Counted from the stretch's first letter, positions 1 to 6,334 are shown. The stretch is DNA of 6,503 nucleotides from CAZFPN01 sp044370655 (GCA_044370655.1 JBILVD010000064.1:1-6503), one strand, 5' to 3'. Numbers and translations are program-made. Notes: a model not told the origin generated them from the letters alone.

Positions 1-317
1 TAGCTGTTTTTAAAGCAGGTAAATCTTCACAAAAACACCTCATTATTTTTTTAATTTTGTATGTTGATAATCTGCTGTATTTCATGGTAAAAGTTAGTAA
101 AATAAAATATTTTACTAGTCAAGACCCTAAAGATTTACAGAGAAACGTATAGTTACAAAAGCAGAGACATCTTTAGTTAAATCTTTTAATTGTAGACTTA
201 GAAATTATCTTGCTAGATTAAAAAAGAAGAACTTTAGTTAAAAGTAAAAGTAAGGAAATGTTAAGGCTTAGTGTTTTGATGTTGTTGGATAAAGAATTGG
301 CAATAAGTATAATTTAG
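1..317 (+). pseudogene. Degenerate IS1-family transposase, C-terminal part (5' end outside the window)
   Basis: This looks like the C-terminal half of an IS1-type DDE transposase, now broken. It reads in three pieces. From about base 3 an open frame contains YVDN (bases 60-71), matching the YTDN/YTDD motif that carries the second catalytic Asp. That frame stops at 150-152. The next piece, in another frame from 146 to 238, reads RIVTKAETSLVKSFN then CRLRNYLARLKKKNFS, the typical IS1 C-terminal block. A one-base shift near 239-242 then restores a frame reading SKSKEMLRLSVLM, ending at TAG 315-317. The family has Glu in the IE/VE..N motif, but here the codon at 179-181 is AAA (Lys), so a catalytic residue seems lost as well. 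Assignment rests on remembered family motifs. No terminal inverted repeat or target duplication was recognised, so the element's right end is undefined. Confidence 0.62.
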
Positions 318-355
318 AACAAGTCCATTTTAATGTGTTATTTTTAAAAAACTCA

Positions 356-384
356 TTGACTTTAAACAACCTTTATTTTACCTT
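356..384 (+). promoter_or_regulatory. Candidate sigma70-type promoter for asd
   Basis: TTGACT (356-361) is a five-of-six match to the -35 consensus. With a 17-base spacer it is followed by TACCTT (379-384), a weak -10 that keeps the important TA...T positions. Transcription would begin near 391. That leaves almost no leader before ATG 393 but about a dozen bases before ATG 405, which bears on the asd start. The promoter lies just past the IS1 remnant, so it is not part of the recognisable transposase. The weak -10 limits confidence. Confidence 0.4.
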
Positions 385-392
385 CTCAAAAA

Positions 393-1442
393 ATGAAGAG
401 TGGTATGAAAAAGCATAAAATAGCAATAGCTGGTGCAACTGGAAATGTAGGTAGGGAAATTTTGAATGTAATGAGCGAGAGAGGTTTTGATGAATGCGAA
501 GTTTTTGCACTTGCATCACCTAAGTCTATCGGTAAAAGCGTATCTTTTGGAAAGAAGGTTTTAACTGTTGAAGACGTATCCATCTTTGATTTTAAAAAAG
601 TTAATTTTGTGTTTTTCGCATCGGGAAGTGCTTTTTCTAGAGAATACAGGGAAAGAGTTATTAATGCAGGTTGCATTATTATTGATAATTCCGCCGCTTT
701 TAGAATGGAAGATGGAGTGCCCCTTATTGTTGCGGACGTTAACTCCGAAGATGTAAAACACTATAAAAATAAAAAAATTTTAACAAATCCAAATTGCACA
801 GCCTCTCCCATTGCTATGACGCTAAAACCACTTGAGCATTATGGAATTAAGAGAATTGTCGCCTCTACATACCAATCTGTCTCTGGAGCAGGAAAAGAAG
901 CAATGGATGAGCTTTACAACAGAACAAAAGCTTTTTACGAAATTAAAATTTCTGGAAAAGAAGTAACGGATAGAGAAGATAAAGATATTTTTACTAAAGA
1001 TATAGCATTTAACTGCATTCCTCATATTGATGTATTCCTTGAAGATGGAAGGACAAAGGAAGAGTGGAAAATGGAAGTTGAGCTTCAAAAAATTATGAAA
1101 AATCAAAACATTAAAGTGAGTGCAACTTGCGTTAGAGTTCCTGTATTTGTTGGACATTCAATTAGCATTAATGTAGAATTTGAAAATCCTTTTGAGTTAG
1201 ATGACGTAATAGAAAGGCTTTCTAATTTTGAAGGACTAGTGGTTTTGGATAGAAGAGAGAACGGAGGCTACATAACTCCTCGTGAAGTTGTAAGAACGAC
1301 GGGTGTCTATGTTTCTAGAATTAGAAGAGATGAGACTTTGCAAAGCGGTCTTTCTATGTGGATTTCAAGTGATAATGTTTATGGAATTGGGGCAGCCTAC
1401 AACGCGGTTAGAATGCTTGAAGAGCTCCTGAAATATTCCTAA
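393..1442 (+). CDS. asd: Aspartate-semialdehyde dehydrogenase
   Basis: This enzyme makes L-aspartate-4-semialdehyde from aspartyl phosphate with NADPH in the cytoplasm. It is the branch point to lysine/diaminopimelate, threonine and methionine; in a reduced genome its main use is probably diaminopimelate for the cell wall. The 349-residue protein has the N-terminal nucleotide-binding GATGNVG (residues 14-20), a DNSAAFR segment (98-104), the catalytic Cys135 in NPNCTASP, the SGAGKEA segment (164-170), a substrate-binding EEWKM stretch (223-227) and the catalytic His255 in RVPVFVGHS. All key residues are present and the length is normal. Neither ATG has a good ribosome site. ATG 405 (MKKHKIAIAGATG) gives the usual family N-terminus and fits the predicted transcript start, so 345 residues may be the true form. 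The 3' end lies 3 bases from the convergent gene at 1446. Confidence 0.96.
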   Translation: MKSGMKKHKIAIAGATGNVGREILNVMSERGFDECEVFALASPKSIGKSVSFGKKVLTVEDVSIFDFKKVNFVFFASGSAFSREYRERVINAGCIIIDNSAAFRMEDGVPLIVADVNSEDVKHYKNKKILTNPNCTASPIAMTLKPLEHYGIKRIVASTYQSVSGAGKEAMDELYNRTKAFYEIKISGKEVTDREDKDIFTKDIAFNCIPHIDVFLEDGRTKEEWKMEVELQKIMKNQNIKVSATCVRVPVFVGHSISINVEFENPFELDDVIERLSNFEGLVVLDRRENGGYITPREVVRTTGVYVSRIRRDETLQSGLSMWISSDNVYGIGAAYNAVRMLEELLKYS

Positions 1443-1445
1443 AAC

Positions 1446-1997
1446 TTAATTTAAAGATGTAAATTTAGAATTCACCATTTTTATAATTAAAAATATTCCA
1501 ATTGCAGATGTAAAAATTATCACCGTTTCCCCCATTGTGTCAAAACTTCTATAAGAAGCTAGAATTGTAGTGATTACATTTGGTATTTGAAAGTCTCTAT
1601 AAGAACCTAAAAGTTGCATACCGCCAGAACCTTCCATTGCGAAAGATATTGCTCCAAATTCTCCAAGCAAGATAGATGTTTTGTATATGTAAAATAAAAG
1701 ACACAAAAACACCGCAATAGAAAGTATTAATTTTGATTTGCTAGGAACTTCAAAGCTATCAACTCTTGTTATTCTCACTGTCATTAAAGCAATTGCTGTG
1801 CTTAAAAAAACCCCCACCGAAGCTTCTGTCATTGAAACATCAGGAGAGTTTAAAAAGAAATACAAAACAGCACAAGCACTGCTAAACATTCCTCCTGCCA
1901 AAGTTGTTGCAAAAGCACAATTGATGCAAACTGCAAGCCCTGCAAATATGCATACAAAAGTTAAAAATGTGTAAATTGAAAGTATGTCTAGCTCCAT
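1446..1997 (-). CDS. MbhD/MbhE-like (DUF4040) membrane subunit related to the Mrp/Mnh antiporter
   Basis: This 183-residue inner-membrane protein resembles the MbhD plus MbhE modules, which correspond to the C-terminal part of MrpA in multisubunit Na+/H+ antiporters and membrane-bound hydrogenases. Hydrophobic helices lie at about residues 8-29, 32-50, 55-75, 89-107 and 156-174. The DUF4040 signature is PDVSMTEASVG (52-62). The MbhE-like block spans 140-168 and includes YRSFDTMGE with a conserved Glu157. The family helps ion translocation as one part of a large complex, but no partner subunits (MnhC, D, E, F, G) are in this window, so its actual complex is inferred. Its ATG directly follows the plsX stop (TAAATG), so it is probably made by coupled translation. 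No ribosome site is visible. Databases may name it Na+/H+ antiporter subunit B or a DUF4040 protein. Confidence 0.8.
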   Translation of the reverse strand: MELDILSIYTFLTFVCIFAGLAVCINCAFATTLAGGMFSSACAVLYFFLNSPDVSMTEASVGVFLSTAIALMTVRITRVDSFEVPSKSKLILSIAVFLCLLFYIYKTSILLGEFGAISFAMEGSGGMQLLGSYRDFQIPNVITTILASYRSFDTMGETVIIFTSAIGIFLIIKMVNSKFTSLN

Positions 1998-2996
1998 TTA
2001 TTTAGTAATATGTTGTTTAATTTTTGAAATTATATCATTTTGTGCTAAATTATAAGCCACTTCAATAGCATTTTTAAAGCCCTTTGCATTTGCTGAACCG
2101 TGACTTTTAATTGAAATTCCATTTAAACCAAGAAACATAGCTCCATTGTAATTGTTTGGGTCAAATCTTTCCTTAAATTTTATAAAACAAGATTTTGCGA
2201 TTAAATACCCTAGCTTTCCTAAAATGGAAGATGCAATTGAGCTTTTTAACTGCCCCCCAATCATTCTGCCCGCCCCTTCCATAGTTTTTAAAGCTATGTT
2301 ACCGCAAAATCCGTCTGTTACAATAACATTACAATTCCCTGTCATTATATCATTTCCTTCTACAAATTCCTTCAAAACATGACTTGGAAACTTCTCCCTA
2401 AAAACAGCTAAGGCGTTTCTCTCTAATGCTCTACCTTTATTTTCCTCCGTTCCTATATTTAAAATACCAACCGTTGGCTCCTTGATAGCACAAACGCTAG
2501 AAACAAAAGCCTGCCCCATAAAAGCAAATTCATATAAGTTTTTTGGTTCGCATTCTGTATTTGCCCCCATATCAAGCAATAGAGTAAAATCTTTACTAGT
2601 AGGGACTATAGTTGCAATTGCGGGGCGGTCTATCCCTTCCAAAGTCCTAAAACAAAGTTTAGAAATTGCCATTAAAGCACCAGTATTACCAGATGAAATT
2701 GAAGCCTTTGCCAAACCTTCTGCCACTGAATTAATTGCCATAAACATACTAGAGTTTTTCCCACGACGCATAGCAAGAATAGGGTCATCATCAGACTTAA
2801 TATACCCCTCACTTTCAATAAATTTTACAAAAGGTTTTAGGTCGCTAGTTATAGCACTTTCTGCTTCTTTTATGCCAAAAGCCAAAAATTTAACAGGTTT
2901 TTTCGTCTCTTTTAAAAACCATCTCATACCCTCGGATGGAACTTTTATTTTATTATCACCACCCATTAAATCAACAGATAAAACAATTTCTTCCAT
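1998..2996 (-). CDS. plsX: Phosphate acyltransferase PlsX (acyl-ACP:phosphate transacylase)
   Basis: PlsX transfers the fatty acyl chain from acyl-ACP to phosphate. The acyl phosphate is then used by PlsY to start phospholipid synthesis; PlsX is a peripheral enzyme at the inner face of the membrane. The 332-residue protein is full length. It shows VDLMGGD (8-14), SSGNTGA (101-107), LLDMGANTECEP (140-151), GILNIGTEENKG (177-188), EGNDI (213-217), VTDGFCGNIALK (226-237) and a C-terminal FDPNNYNGAMFLGLNG (278-293), all family hallmarks. In many bacteria plsX is followed by fabH; here the next gene is an unrelated membrane subunit. Transcription probably begins in the divergent region upstream, where TTGCTT-17-TATGGT is seen on this strand. 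No clear Shine-Dalgarno precedes the ATG. Confidence 0.96.
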   Translation of the reverse strand: MEEIVLSVDLMGGDNKIKVPSEGMRWFLKETKKPVKFLAFGIKEAESAITSDLKPFVKFIESEGYIKSDDDPILAMRRGKNSSMFMAINSVAEGLAKASISSGNTGALMAISKLCFRTLEGIDRPAIATIVPTSKDFTLLLDMGANTECEPKNLYEFAFMGQAFVSSVCAIKEPTVGILNIGTEENKGRALERNALAVFREKFPSHVLKEFVEGNDIMTGNCNVIVTDGFCGNIALKTMEGAGRMIGGQLKSSIASSILGKLGYLIAKSCFIKFKERFDPNNYNGAMFLGLNGISIKSHGSANAKGFKNAIEVAYNLAQNDIISKIKQHITK

Positions 2997-3020
2997 TTAT
3001 AATAAATTAATTTTTAAAGA

Positions 3021-3049
3021 ACCATAAAAAGTTTTTTTCTAAGAAGCAA
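3021..3049 (-). promoter_or_regulatory. Candidate promoter for plsX and the downstream membrane gene
   Basis: Read on the minus strand, TTGCTT (3044-3049) and TATGGT (3021-3026) are separated by exactly 17 bases. Transcription would begin near 3014, giving a leader of about 18 bases before the plsX ATG. Each hexamer keeps the most conserved positions (TTG; TA...T). In such AT-rich DNA chance matches occur, so this remains a prediction. Confidence 0.4.
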
Positions 3050-3067
3050 GTAAAAATATAACTTTTT
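3026..3067. repeat. Inverted repeat AAAAAGTT / AACTTTTT in the divergent region
   Basis: AAAAAGTT (3026-3033) and AACTTTTT (3060-3067) are perfect 8-base inverted arms separated by 26 bases. They frame the plsX -35 region and end just before the opposite -35 box. They could form a weak hairpin or a binding site, but A/T runs of this kind also arise by chance. Confidence 0.25.
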
Positions 3068-3069
3068 TC

Positions 3070-3100
3070 TTGACTTGTAAATTTCATATTAAACTATTGT
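3070..3100 (+). promoter_or_regulatory. Candidate promoter of the rhodanese-dioxygenase operon
   Basis: TTGACT (3070-3075) is a strong -35 match. The best -10 is TATTGT (3095-3100) with a long spacer of 19 bases; no better -10 lies at the ideal 17. Transcription would start around 3107, giving a leader of about 16 bases to the rhodanese ATG. The long spacer is typical of promoters that depend on a regulator, and an inverted repeat overlaps the -10 region. Confidence 0.45.
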
Positions 3101-3108
3101 AATATGAA
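3083..3108. promoter_or_regulatory. Palindromic operator candidate overlapping the sulfur-operon promoter
   Basis: TTCATATTA (3083-3091) and TAATATGAA (3100-3108) form a perfect 9-base inverted repeat around an 8-base spacer that holds most of the -10 element. The half-site centres are 17 bases apart. This size and position suit a dimeric winged-helix repressor that blocks RNA polymerase. In several proteobacteria, persulfide dioxygenase/rhodanese operons are controlled by the ArsR-family persulfide sensor BigR/SqrR, which binds AT-rich palindromes near the promoter. No regulator gene lies in the window, so assigning that regulator is inference. Confidence 0.45.
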
Positions 3109-3122
3109 TTAATAAATCAATT

Positions 3123-3419
3123 ATGATAAAAGAAATTTCATTTGAGGATTTTAAAAAAAACCAAGAAAAATTTGTCTTGATTGATGTTAGGGAGGATTTT
3201 GAGCTAATTCAAGACGGAAAGTTAGAAAACTCAATTCTAATTTCACTTGGAGAGATAAATGCAGAGAAAGTACTACTTTCCAATCCAAACAAAAAAGACA
3301 TAGTCATTTACTGTAGAAGTGGCAAAAGAAGTATGGCTGCCTGCGAAATTATTTCAAACGATATAAAAGAGTTTGCAATTTATAATCTAAAAGGCGGAAT
3401 TCTTGCTACAAAAATATGA
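3123..3419 (+). CDS. Single-domain rhodanese-like sulfurtransferase
   Basis: A 98-residue, single-domain rhodanese. This family moves sulfane sulfur through a cysteine persulfide, for example from a persulfide to an acceptor thiol such as glutathione. The N-terminal IDVREDFE (20-27) is the usual domain signature. The catalytic loop is CRSGKRS (64-70) with active Cys64, and the C-terminal NLKGGILA (88-95) matches the family's closing motif, although the common Trp after it is Thr. There is no signal peptide, so it acts in the cytoplasm. It overlaps the next gene by four bases (ATGA), so the two are co-translated. That pairing points to persulfide or sulfide handling rather than thiosulfate:cyanide chemistry. 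No Shine-Dalgarno is seen before the ATG, and the predicted leader is very short. Confidence 0.9.
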   Translation: MIKEISFEDFKKNQEKFVLIDVREDFELIQDGKLENSILISLGEINAEKVLLSNPNKKDIVIYCRSGKRSMAACEIISNDIKEFAIYNLKGGILATKI

Positions 3420-4246
3420 AAGTTGAAATCTTTTACGACTCAGAAAGTACAAAAACCGCAACTTTCATTTTAGTTGACGATGCCACAAAAAAATGTGCAA
3501 TTATTGATTCAGTCTTAGACTACAACCAAAATGAAGGAAAAACTTTCACTAAAAATGCAGATAAATTAATTTCATTTATCATGCAACACTCCCTAACGCT
3601 AGAATGGATTTTAGAAACCCACATTCATGCGGACCATCTCACCGCCTCTCACTATATTCAATCCAAACTTGGAGGAAAAATTGCAATTGGGGAGAATATA
3701 AAAAAGGTTCTTGAATATTGGGGGCCGATTTTTGAAGATGATACCCCCCTTGATGGCTCTCAGTTTAATCATTTATTCAAAGAAGGGGAGGAGTTTAAAA
3801 TAGGAAATTTAAAAGCAAAAGTGATTTTTACCCCAGGGCATACTCCCGCCTGTATTTCTTATTATATTGAAGATTGCGTATTTTCTGGAGATACATTATT
3901 CTCCTACGATGTTGGAACTGCAAGGACGGACTTTCCAGGTGGTAATTCCGCAGAGCTTTATAAATCAATACAAAAACTTTACAAACTACCAGAGGAAACA
4001 AAGCTTTATGTAGGGCATGACTACCCACAAGACCCATCAAAACCTGTTATTTTAACCACAATTAAGGAGCAAAAAAAGAATAATATTTTGTTAAATGAAA
4101 ATACAAAAATTGATGATTTTGTGCAAAAAAGAGAAGAGAGGCAAAAAACCCTCCCCGTCCCAACCTTAATCTTTCCCGCATTGTTTGTGAATTTAATGGC
4201 TGGCAGGCTTCCAAAGTTCATAAAAATTCCCATTAACTTGTTTTAA
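3416..4246 (+). CDS. Persulfide dioxygenase-type metallo-beta-lactamase-fold hydrolase (ETHE1/Blh-like)
   Basis: This 276-residue cytoplasmic protein has the metallo-beta-lactamase fold of the persulfide dioxygenase (ETHE1/Blh) branch. Those enzymes use one Fe(II) and O2 to oxidise glutathione persulfide to sulfite. Visible metal-site motifs are THIHADH (68-74; His69, His71, Asp73, His74), TPGHTPACISYY (139-150; His142), SGDTLF (157-162; Asp159) and VGHDYP (199-204; His201). The stretch DVGTARTDFPGG (165-176) is characteristic of this branch and separates it from glyoxalase II. The C-terminal PTLIFPALFVNLMAGRLP resembles the tail found in Blh-type proteins. It is translationally coupled to the rhodanese, the common sulfide-detoxification pairing. 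Substrate is inferred from family and context. It ends 11 bases from the convergent comEC. Confidence 0.92.
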   Translation: MKVEIFYDSESTKTATFILVDDATKKCAIIDSVLDYNQNEGKTFTKNADKLISFIMQHSLTLEWILETHIHADHLTASHYIQSKLGGKIAIGENIKKVLEYWGPIFEDDTPLDGSQFNHLFKEGEEFKIGNLKAKVIFTPGHTPACISYYIEDCVFSGDTLFSYDVGTARTDFPGGNSAELYKSIQKLYKLPEETKLYVGHDYPQDPSKPVILTTIKEQKKNNILLNENTKIDDFVQKREERQKTLPVPTLIFPALFVNLMAGRLPKFIKIPINLF

Positions 4247-4272
4247 TTTTATCATCTTCAATAAATTAAAAT
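4242..4272. terminator. Weak AT-only inverted repeat between convergent genes
   Basis: TTTTAATTTTAT (4242-4253) and ATAAATTAAAATT (4260-4272) are imperfect inverted copies around the two stop codons. They contain no G-C pairs and lack a G-C stem followed by a T run. This could act as a poor bidirectional terminator for the convergent genes but may be simple A/T composition. Confidence 0.18.
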
Positions 4273-6072
4273 TGGAGTGTACTTCAAATTATCTAAATTA
4301 AAAGTATTTTGAAACTCACATTCTAAATTGCTATTCACGCCAATCAGTTTTATCAAACTTCCTCCCGTGCAATATGGTATATTTTCCACCTCTTCAAACA
4401 AAACTGTAAATTTATTTTTTATAGAATAGCAAAAACTCTCATCGCATACTAACTCAACAAGATTTGTATTTGAAATTGAGGTAATCTTTGAATTTAACTT
4501 CTCCTCCCACACTTCCCGCAAGAAACCCCTTGGAATATAAGACAAAGAAACATAACGCTCCCCATCTTTCATAACTAAATAATCCTCATTTGCAACCAAA
4601 ACAGGACTTTTTGCAGTTAAAAAATAAAAAATTGATATAAATAAAATACCTAAAAAACCAACTAATCTAACAACTTTTTGCTCAAAACACATCAAAAATA
4701 TAAGGCAAAAAGAATATATGGCAAGCAAACTCCCATTTAAATGTGGCATAAAAATACTAGAAAACGGTAAATTTGATATTGCATTTGCAACAATAAAAAG
4801 CAAATCAATTCCCCATTCAAAAAGAAATATAAATGGAGCGAATCCAGTTAAAGACAGAATTGCGATTGGCATTATAAAAATTGCAAGAATAGGTATTGCA
4901 ACTATATTTGAAATTGCACCATAAAAGTGGATATAACTAAAATGATGTATGGCAAAAGGGATTGTAAGAATGGAGACAAGAACACTTGAAAACGCTGTTG
5001 TAAAAATTGAGTTTATTATTTTGCCCCCAATTGCAAACCTTCTCCCAATTTTAAAGTTTGACATTTTTAATAAGCATAAAACAGAAACGAAAGATAGTTG
5101 AAATGAAGGAAAAAACACCTCCTCTCCCCAAAAACATAATATTATAAATAAGCTTATTGCAAGACTTCTAACGCCACCACCTCCCCTTAAAAAGAAAATA
5201 TTTATAAAAAGCAAGATAACCATTAAAAAACTACGAAGCCCAGAAATAGGAACGCCCGCAAGTAGTAAATAAATTAAACCAAAAAACACCCCAACACCTC
5301 CCGCTATTTTTCTTGTATTGCAGTATTTGTAAAGAGTTGTAAAAGCTAAAATTCTAAAAACGACAGTAAAAACAAAAATGCAAACAATTGACATATGAAG
5401 CCCAGAAATAGCCAAAATATGAGCTATACCAGCTTTTTTGAAATTATTGTAATCTTCTTTTGAAATCAAGCCCTTATCCCCCATTATCAAAGCCAAAGCA
5501 ATTCCTCTTGCTCCATCTTTTTCAAACTTATCCAATATCTTCAAAACATGTCTTCTAAGCAAGTCAACCATGCTAAAGCTTGTTGAAATAATTTCAAACT
5601 TCTTAACGCTAAAATATCCTGCAATTTTGTTGAATTTATTTTTACTTTCAACGTCGTAAAATGTAGGGTAAGGCTTCTTAGGTAAAGGCACAATAAAGCC
5701 TTTAAGCAAAAGCTCATCCCCAATTTTTATTTCAGACACTCCTCTAAAACTTGCAATCAATTTTTCATACTCACCTTTCGTTTTAACAACCGCCCTAAGG
5801 TCTCCATTTTTAAAATAAAGTCTTTCAATTTTGCCAAAAACCTCTGCACTTTTCATTTGCTCCACAGACGGCGTGTTTTGATTTGCAAGCCTAATATAAA
5901 TCGCCAGCAATCCTATTGTTAAAAATGTTATAGGTATCCTAATTTTAGGAAATATAGCTAAAAAAGATATCAAAAATAAATATTTTAACCTTAAGTTGTA
6001 ATAAAGCAAAATCCCTAGCAAGAAAAAAGATACGTTTATAAGAAAATATTCCAAAGATTTAAGCTTTATCAT
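4258..6072 (-). CDS. comEC: ComEC/Rec2-family DNA uptake channel
   Basis: ComEC forms the inner-membrane channel that carries single-stranded DNA into the cytoplasm during natural transformation. The 604-residue protein starts with membrane helices (about 8-62). A soluble DUF4131/OB-like part follows (about 75-165), then the Competence domain with its hallmark GIAHILAISGLHMSIV (215-230), GVPISGLRSFLM (273-284), PSFQLSFVSVLCLL (322-335) and YGAISNIVAIPI (384-395), among many helices up to about 485. The last ~115 residues are soluble. They show no HxHxDH metallo-beta-lactamase site but contain CDESFC (543-548) and ENIPYC (563-568), resembling the short Cys-containing tail of alphaproteobacterial ComEC. 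The frame is intact, so the gene is probably functional. No ribosome site is evident at the ATG. No other competence gene is in the window. Confidence 0.94.
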   Translation of the reverse strand: MIKLKSLEYFLINVSFFLLGILLYYNLRLKYLFLISFLAIFPKIRIPITFLTIGLLAIYIRLANQNTPSVEQMKSAEVFGKIERLYFKNGDLRAVVKTKGEYEKLIASFRGVSEIKIGDELLLKGFIVPLPKKPYPTFYDVESKNKFNKIAGYFSVKKFEIISTSFSMVDLLRRHVLKILDKFEKDGARGIALALIMGDKGLISKEDYNNFKKAGIAHILAISGLHMSIVCIFVFTVVFRILAFTTLYKYCNTRKIAGGVGVFFGLIYLLLAGVPISGLRSFLMVILLFINIFFLRGGGGVRSLAISLFIILCFWGEEVFFPSFQLSFVSVLCLLKMSNFKIGRRFAIGGKIINSIFTTAFSSVLVSILTIPFAIHHFSYIHFYGAISNIVAIPILAIFIMPIAILSLTGFAPFIFLFEWGIDLLFIVANAISNLPFSSIFMPHLNGSLLAIYSFCLIFLMCFEQKVVRLVGFLGILFISIFYFLTAKSPVLVANEDYLVMKDGERYVSLSYIPRGFLREVWEEKLNSKITSISNTNLVELVCDESFCYSIKNKFTVLFEEVENIPYCTGGSLIKLIGVNSNLECEFQNTFNLDNLKYTPILIY

Positions 6073-6093
6073 CTTTTAAATTAAAATGCAAAT

Positions 6094-6108
6094 ATAAGCT
6101 AAGCTTAT
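6094..6108. repeat. Palindrome ATAAGCT-A-AGCTTAT upstream of comEC
   Basis: Seven-base perfect inverted arms surround one A, 22 bases before the comEC ATG. It would lie in the comEC leader and could be a protein site or a small hairpin. No family is assigned. Confidence 0.3.
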
Positions 6109-6127
6109 TAAATTAAATTGCAAGCAA

Positions 6128-6156
6128 AATTTAGCAAATTTTATAAACTTGTACAA
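6128..6156 (-). promoter_or_regulatory. Possible comEC promoter
   Basis: On the minus strand, TTGTAC (6151-6156) and TAAATT (6128-6133) are 17 bases apart. The -35 keeps only TTG and the -10 matches four of six. It is the best-spaced pair I found before comEC, but the A/T content makes false matches likely. Confidence 0.25.
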
Positions 6157-6159
6157 AAC

Positions 6160-6173
6160 TATATCTAGATATA
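6160..6173. repeat. Perfect 14-bp palindrome TATATCTAGATATA
   Basis: A fully symmetric 14-base palindrome immediately upstream of the possible comEC -35 box. Its length and position would suit a dimeric regulator of comEC or of the neighbouring 130-bp element. No known operator is recognised. Confidence 0.35.
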
Positions 6174-6183
6174 ATTCTTTACG

Positions 6184-6313
6184 AAGGGGCGTAGTTTTGC
6201 GTTAGCTCTTTGTTTTTAATGCTAAGAGAGATTTAACCTAATAGCCAAATATATACTTCTAGCACTTCCCCTCTGCAAGATAAGAGAAATGAGAATACCT
6301 ACCCTCGCCCCTT
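6184..6313. repeat. 130-bp non-coding element bounded by 8-bp inverted repeats
   Basis: AAGGGGCG (6184-6191) and CGCCCCTT (6306-6313) are perfect inverted ends, strikingly G+C-rich against the A/T background. Inside, TTAGC (6202-6206) can pair with GCTAA (6221-6225), and CTCTT (6206-6210) with AAGAG (6224-6228) as an alternative. No long reading frame fills it. Possibilities are a structured small RNA closed by the 8-bp helix, or a palindromic/MITE-like repeat similar in size to those scattered in Rickettsia genomes. I looked for signatures of tRNA, SRP RNA, RNase P RNA and tmRNA and did not see them. The structure is visible in the sequence; the identity is unknown. Confidence 0.45.
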
Positions 6314-6334
6314 AGAGAAATTTATGATTAGGGC

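Noticed and set aside
171..242. 11-bp direct repeat CTTTAGTTAAA at 171-181 and 232-242 as a target duplication
   Set aside because: Both copies lie inside the transposase-coding remnant and encode different parts of it, so they are more likely chance than an insertion scar.
822..1157. Minus-strand frame inside asd
   Set aside because: Antisense to an intact, motif-complete asd. Its rich Phe/Asn/Ser content is typical of a shadow of A/T-rich coding DNA.
1443..1445. Terminator between asd and the convergent membrane gene
   Set aside because: Only three bases separate the stop codons and no G-C hairpin is visible there.
2482..3027. Long plus-strand reading frame across plsX
   Set aside because: It is the antisense shadow of plsX, whose protein has all family motifs; the frame has low-complexity hydrophobic content and no recognisable domain.
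6119..6240. Open frame on the minus strand through 6184-6230 and beyond
   Set aside because: About 40 codons, no start codon, no recognisable family, and composition like the surrounding non-coding A/T-rich DNA.
6184..6313. Two-piece tmRNA, SRP RNA or RNase P RNA hidden in the comEC upstream region
   Set aside because: No T-loop GGTTCRA pattern, no tag sequence ending in ALAA on either strand, no GGAAG..GCAGCC SRP motif and no RNase P core motif. Only the terminal helix suggests RNA.
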